A stretch of DNA of 64,000 nt. Source: Limosilactobacillus gastricus DSM 16045 (GTDB lineage: Bacteria; Bacillota; Bacilli; Lactobacillales; Lactobacillaceae). This document shows, in pieces, positions 60,776-64,000 of this stretch (positions are counted from its first letter, which is position 1; each line of letters starts with the position of its first letter). Where the stretch lies: positions 1 to 64,000 of the forward strand of contig NZ_AZFN01000010.1 in assembly GCF_001434365.1 (NCBI RefSeq), written 5' to 3'. The position numbers and the translations under genes were made by a program. The notes under the pieces were generated by a model. The model was not told the DNA's origin and searched no databases. It worked only from the letters and a program-made list of their open reading frames with translations.

Positions 60776-60784
60776 ATGTATACT
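60756..60784 (+). promoter_or_regulatory. Promoter of rpsB embedded in the preceding terminator
   Basis: TTGCAC (60756-60761), a 17-base spacer and TATACT (60779-60784). The -35 and spacer are the terminator hairpin of the upstream gene. The leader to rpsB would be about 113 bases. I see no convincing ribosomal-protein binding structure in it, and the short frame across it is not credible. Confidence 0.65.
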
Positions 60785-60903
60785 ATTTGTCGGTGTCAAA
60801 ACCAAAATCGCACCCGATTGTGATGGTGATGATTGTGCCTTGCGGTGTTATTGCCAGCAGAACAACGGGGAGGAAAAACTAATTATTTTGGAGGAAATTA
60901 CTC

Positions 60904-61677
60904 ATGCCTGTTGTAAGTATGAAGCAATTACTTGAAGCTGGTGTCCACTTTGGTCACCAAACACGTCGTTGGAACCCTAAGATGGCTGAATACATCTTTA
61001 CGGAACGGAATGGGATCTACATCATTGACCTACAAAAGACGGTTAAGATGGTGGATTCAGCCTACAACTATGTAAAAGATGTTGCAGCAAACGGCGGAAT
61101 CGTTTTATTCGTTGGTACGAAGAAACAAGCCCAAGATTCTATCGAAGAAGAAGCTAAGCGGGCTGGTCAATACTACATTAACCATCGTTGGTTAGGTGGT
61201 ACTTTGACCAACTGGAAGACGATCCAATCACGGATTAAGCGTCTTAAGGAATTAAAGGAAATGGCTGAAGATGGCACTTTTGATCGTCTTCCTAAGAAGG
61301 AAGTTGCTGTGTTAACTAAGCAACGCGAAAAGCTTGAACGTTTCCTTGGTGGGATTGAAGATATGCCACGGATCCCAGACGTACTTTACGTTGTTGATCC
61401 ACACAAGGAACAAATTGCAGTTCGTGAAGCTCAAAAGCTTCATATTCCAATCGTTGCGATGGTTGATACTAACAGTGACCCTGACGATATTGATGTTATT
61501 ATTCCATCAAACGATGATGCAATTCGGGCCGTTCGTTTGATTACTGCAACCATGGCTGATGCTGTGATCGAAGGTAAGCAAGGTGAAGATGACCAAGACG
61601 CTCCAGTTGAAGAAGCTGGGGAAGTTTCTGAAGATTCATTGAAGGATCTTAAGGACAGCGTTGAAGGCAACAACTAA
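60904..61677 (+). CDS. rpsB: 30S ribosomal protein S2
   Basis: S2 is a late-binding small-subunit protein that helps recruit S1-like factors. The 257-residue protein begins [27 protein letters not shown] and has the usual [13 protein letters not shown] and [23 protein letters not shown] segments, then an acidic C-terminal extension. An ATTTTGGAGG ribosome site precedes the ATG. The order rpsB-tsf-pyrH-frr is the standard bacterial one. Confidence 0.98.
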   Translation: MPVVSMKQLLEAGVHFGHQTRRWNPKMAEYIFTERNGIYIIDLQKTVKMVDSAYNYVKDVAANGGIVLFVGTKKQAQDSIEEEAKRAGQYYINHRWLGGTLTNWKTIQSRIKRLKELKEMAEDGTFDRLPKKEVAVLTKQREKLERFLGGIEDMPRIPDVLYVVDPHKEQIAVREAQKLHIPIVAMVDTNSDPDDIDVIIPSNDDAIRAVRLITATMADAVIEGKQGEDDQDAPVEEAGEVSEDSLKDLKDSVEGNN

Positions 61678-61698
61678 ACAAAATGGTTAATACTTAGG

Positions 61699-61747
61699 CT
61701 GTTTTGCAGGAAGGACCATCTGGCCTGAGTGCAAAACAGTTTTTTTT
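61699..61747 (+). terminator. Terminator/attenuator between rpsB and tsf
   Basis: CTGTTTTGCA (61699-61708) pairs with TGCAAAACAG (61730-61739), followed by eight Ts. It probably sets the ratio of S2 to EF-Ts by partial termination. Confidence 0.85.
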
Positions 61748-61767
61748 GAAAATTAAGGAGAAATAAA

Positions 61768-62646
61768 ATGGCTGAAATTAGTGCTAAATTAGTAATGGAA
61801 TTACGTAAGAAGTCTGGTGCCGGTATCATGGATGCCAAAAAGGCCCTTGTTGCTAGTGATGGTGACATGGATAAGGCTATGGATTACTTACGTGAAAAGG
61901 GAATTGCTAAGGCCGCTAAGAAGAGCGATCGCATTGCTGCTGAAGGTTTAACTAACATTGTGGTTAATGGCAACACGGCTGCAGTCGTAGAATTAAATTC
62001 AGAAACTGACTTTGTGGCTGCTTCTGATCCATTTAAAGAAGAATTGGCTGAAGTATCAACTTTGATCGCAGAAAACAAGCCTGCTGACGTTGAAGCAGCA
62101 CTTCAAATTAAGACTGCTAACGGAACGGTAAATGATGACTTAATTGCCACTACCCAAAAGACCGGTGAAAAAGTTAGCTTACGCCGGTTTGAAATTGTCG
62201 AAAAGAATGATGGTGACAATTTTGGCGCTTACTTACACCAAGGTGGTCGGATTGCTGCTTTAGTAGTCCTTGAAGGTGCAGACGAAGAAACTGCTAAAGA
62301 CGTTGCAATGCACGTGGCCGCAATTAATCCTGAATTCATGACCCGTGAAGACGTTTCTGCTGAACGTTTAGCTCATGAAAAGGAAGTCTTTACTGAAGAA
62401 ACTTTAAACGAAGGCAAGCCAGCTAATATTGTTGACAAGATTGTAGAAGGTCGTTTAAACAAGTTCTTATCACAAATTTGTTTGGCAGACCAAGACTTCG
62501 TTAAGGATTCTGATCAAACCGTTGCTCAATTTGTTGCTTCAAAGGGCGGTAAGTTGAAGTCATTTATTCGTTATGAAGTTGGGGAAGGAATCGAAAAGAA
62601 AGAAACCAACCTCGCTCAAGAAATCAGCGAACAACTTAACAAGTAA
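61768..62646 (+). CDS. tsf: Translation elongation factor Ts
   Basis: EF-Ts exchanges GDP on EF-Tu. The 292-residue protein has the UBA-like N-terminus ([20 protein letters not shown]), the [12 protein letters not shown] motif and the core dimerisation subdomains ([26 protein letters not shown]). The ATG follows TAAGGAGAAA. Codon bias is strong. Confidence 0.98.
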   Translation: MAEISAKLVMELRKKSGAGIMDAKKALVASDGDMDKAMDYLREKGIAKAAKKSDRIAAEGLTNIVVNGNTAAVVELNSETDFVAASDPFKEELAEVSTLIAENKPADVEAALQIKTANGTVNDDLIATTQKTGEKVSLRRFEIVEKNDGDNFGAYLHQGGRIAALVVLEGADEETAKDVAMHVAAINPEFMTREDVSAERLAHEKEVFTEETLNEGKPANIVDKIVEGRLNKFLSQICLADQDFVKDSDQTVAQFVASKGGKLKSFIRYEVGEGIEKKETNLAQEISEQLNK

Positions 62647-62657
62647 TTTATGTGGGA

Positions 62658-62694
62658 GGGGCGTACCGGAAGAAACAATGGACGCCCCTTTCTT
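62658..62694 (+). terminator. Weak terminator/attenuator between tsf and pyrH
   Basis: GGGGCGT (62658-62664) pairs with ACGCCCC (62682-62688), followed by a short TTTCTT. Partial read-through into pyrH-frr is expected. Confidence 0.6.
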
Positions 62695-62720
62695 CGAGTA
62701 ATCACTTGGAGGAGGAAAAT

Positions 62721-63446
62721 ATGACGGAAAACATTAAATACAACCGAGTTGTAATGAAGCTAAGCGGAGAAGCGCTAGCAGGCGAACAAGGTTTTGGAAT
62801 CAACCCACCTGAGATTCAAACGGTTGCTAAGGAATTAAAAGAGGTCTATGAACTCGGGGTTGAAATCGCCATTGTCGTTGGTGGTGGAAACATGTGGCGT
62901 GGTATCACTGGTGAAAAATTGGGGATGGAACGGGCGCAAGCTGACTATATTGGGATGCTGGGAACCATTATGAATGCCTTGTCCTTACAGGATGCCTTAG
63001 AATCTCTTGATGTGCCAACCCGGGTCCAAACGTCCATTGAAATGCGTCAAATTGCTGAACCTTACATTCGGCGCAAGGCAATTCGGCATCTTCAAAAGGG
63101 TCGAGTGGTAATTTTTGCCGGTGGAACCGGGAGCCCATACTTTTCAACTGATACGACGGCTGCCTTACGGGCGGCTGAAGTTAATGCTGATGCTATTTTG
63201 ATGGCCAAGAATGGTGTGGATGGGGTCTACTCAGCGGATCCCAAGACTAACGATGATGCGGTTAAGTATGAGCGGTTGACGCATATGGACATCATCCAGA
63301 AGAAACTTCACGTTATGGATTCCACGGCAAGTACCTTATCAATGGACAATGACATTCCGTTAGTGGTCTTCAACTTAAATACTCCAGGTAACATTTTAAA
63401 AGTTGTTAAGGGTGAAAATATCGGAACTACCATCGAAGGAGAATAG
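62721..63446 (+). CDS. pyrH: UMP kinase
   Basis: PyrH phosphorylates UMP to UDP. The 241-residue amino-acid-kinase-family enzyme has [12 protein letters not shown], the [10 protein letters not shown] glycine loop, [17 protein letters not shown] and [14 protein letters not shown]. The ATG at 62721 follows TTGGAGGAGG. The in-frame upstream start lies inside the tsf attenuator and is rejected. Confidence 0.97.
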   Translation: MTENIKYNRVVMKLSGEALAGEQGFGINPPEIQTVAKELKEVYELGVEIAIVVGGGNMWRGITGEKLGMERAQADYIGMLGTIMNALSLQDALESLDVPTRVQTSIEMRQIAEPYIRRKAIRHLQKGRVVIFAGGTGSPYFSTDTTAALRAAEVNADAILMAKNGVDGVYSADPKTNDDAVKYERLTHMDIIQKKLHVMDSTASTLSMDNDIPLVVFNLNTPGNILKVVKGENIGTTIEGE

Positions 63447-63448
63447 AT

Positions 63449-64000
63449 ATGACTGGAAAAGAAATCTTAGCAGAAGCTAAGAACAAGATGGCCAAGTCAG
63501 GAGACGCTTTAAAGCGGACTTTGGCTGATATTCGGGCGGGTCGGGCCAATGCGAGTGTTTTGAACCCAGTTCAAGTTGAATACTATGGGGCGATGACACC
63601 ATTAAATCAATTAGCCTCCATAAGTGTTCCAGAAGCTCGTCAATTGTTAGTAACTCCATTTGATAAGTCTACTTTGGAAGACATTGAGCATGCAATTTAT
63701 GCTGCTAACTTAGGTTTGACCCCCCAAAGTGATGGGACAGCAATTCGGTTAGTGATTCCACAATTGACGGAAGAACGGCGGAAAGAACTGGTTAAGGACG
63801 TCAAAGCCGAACTAGAAAATGCGAAAGTTGCTGTTCGAAACGTTCGTCGTGAAGCAATGGACGAATTGAAAAAGGGCAACAAAGCGGGCGACTTTAATGA
63901 AGATGAATTCCATGATCTGGAAAAACAAGTTCAAACTGAAACTGATGAAGGAATTAAGAATCTTGAAGCCATTGCCGAAGCTAAAGAAAAAGAACTCTTA
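63449..64000 (+). CDS. frr: Ribosome recycling factor (3' end beyond the window)
   Basis: RRF splits post-termination ribosomes with EF-G. The visible 184 codons cover nearly the whole usual length of about 185-187. The three-helix domain I and the [22 protein letters not shown] and [28 protein letters not shown] segments are clear. The stop codon lies just outside. It starts 2 bases after pyrH, with AAGGAGA in the end of pyrH. Confidence 0.96.
   Translation, partial: MTGKEILAEAKNKMAKSGDALKRTLADIRAGRANASVLNPVQVEYYGAMTPLNQLASISVPEARQLLVTPFDKSTLEDIEHAIYAANLGLTPQSDGTAIRLVIPQLTEERRKELVKDVKAELENAKVAVRNVRREAMDELKKGNKAGDFNEDEFHDLEKQVQTETDEGIKNLEAIAEAKEKELL

Noticed and set aside
60747-60935. Short cysteine-rich plus-strand frame before rpsB
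   Set aside because: It starts on the upstream terminator and ends inside rpsB in another frame; the region is the rpsB promoter and leader.
1-64000. CRISPR arrays, IS elements, prophage genes, tRNA or rRNA genes
   Set aside because: No regularly spaced repeats, transposase or integrase genes, terminal inverted repeats of an IS, or tRNA/rRNA sequences were found on reading.

Overview
The window is an AT-rich (low GC) Firmicutes chromosome segment, almost certainly from the family Lactobacillaceae. The grounds are the gpsB/rnpB neighbourhood next to recU-pbp1A, the ebsA-lspA-rluD cluster, a short HisG with HisZ under a T-box, a PDH operon followed by lipoate ligase, D-lactate dehydrogenase, C69 dipeptidase, DUF915 hydrolase and frequent CGG arginine codons. 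I cannot name the species. Genes are dense and operonic. I see no tRNA, rRNA, CRISPR array, IS element or prophage.

Layout. 1-4.5 kb: cell wall and DNA maintenance (pbp1A-recU leftwards; ypsA-like, gpsB and the RNase P RNA rightwards). 4.5-7.3 kb: HerA-like ATPase, THUMP rRNA methyltransferase and an RNase H-like protein. 7.3-12.7 kb: ebsA, lspA, rluD, then a carA/carB-like pair. 12.7-21.4 kb: PHP histidinol phosphatase, then a T-box-controlled hisZGDBHAFIEC operon. 21.4-25.2 kb: thrC divergent from hom-thrB. 25.2-32 kb: K+ channel/rqcH, degV, yaaA, GNAT and azlCD. 32-38 kb: pdhABCD-lplA with a perfect-consensus CcpA (cre) site. 38-50 kb: SGNH esterase, CNNM/CorC protein, MFS transporter, a phosphoesterase/EIIC-like/DUF915 operon, serine hydrolase, PepD, Kef antiporter and tautomerase. 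50-55 kb: glpK, an unknown gene and a YfhO protein. 55-58 kb: lexA with a double SOS box, DUF896, yneF, plsC, trmN6-like and GIY-YIG. 58-60.8 kb: D-ldh, then a marR-yczE-like-GNAT operon. 60.9-64 kb: rpsB, tsf, pyrH and the start of frr.

The most unusual content is two sets of apparent pseudo-enzymes kept as open, well-formed genes. First, the carbamoyl-phosphate synthase pair at 9.1-12.65 kb: the small subunit has lost the whole Cys-His-Glu glutaminase triad. The large subunit has lost the ATP-grasp glycine loop and metal-binding E-x-N-P-R residues of its N-terminal half, most of the second ATP-grasp domain, and the C-terminal regulatory domain. No pyrR or other pyr gene flanks it. Second, an orphan lactose/cellobiose-type PTS EIIC-like membrane protein at 43-44.3 kb lacks both the GIHG histidine and the NEP glutamate. 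It is translationally coupled to a membrane-anchored alpha/beta hydrolase with an intact triad. The rest of the window is mainly housekeeping and amino-acid biosynthesis with readable regulation: T-box, cre, SOS boxes, a MarR operator pair and many intrinsic terminators, several shared by convergent genes or overlapping the next promoter.
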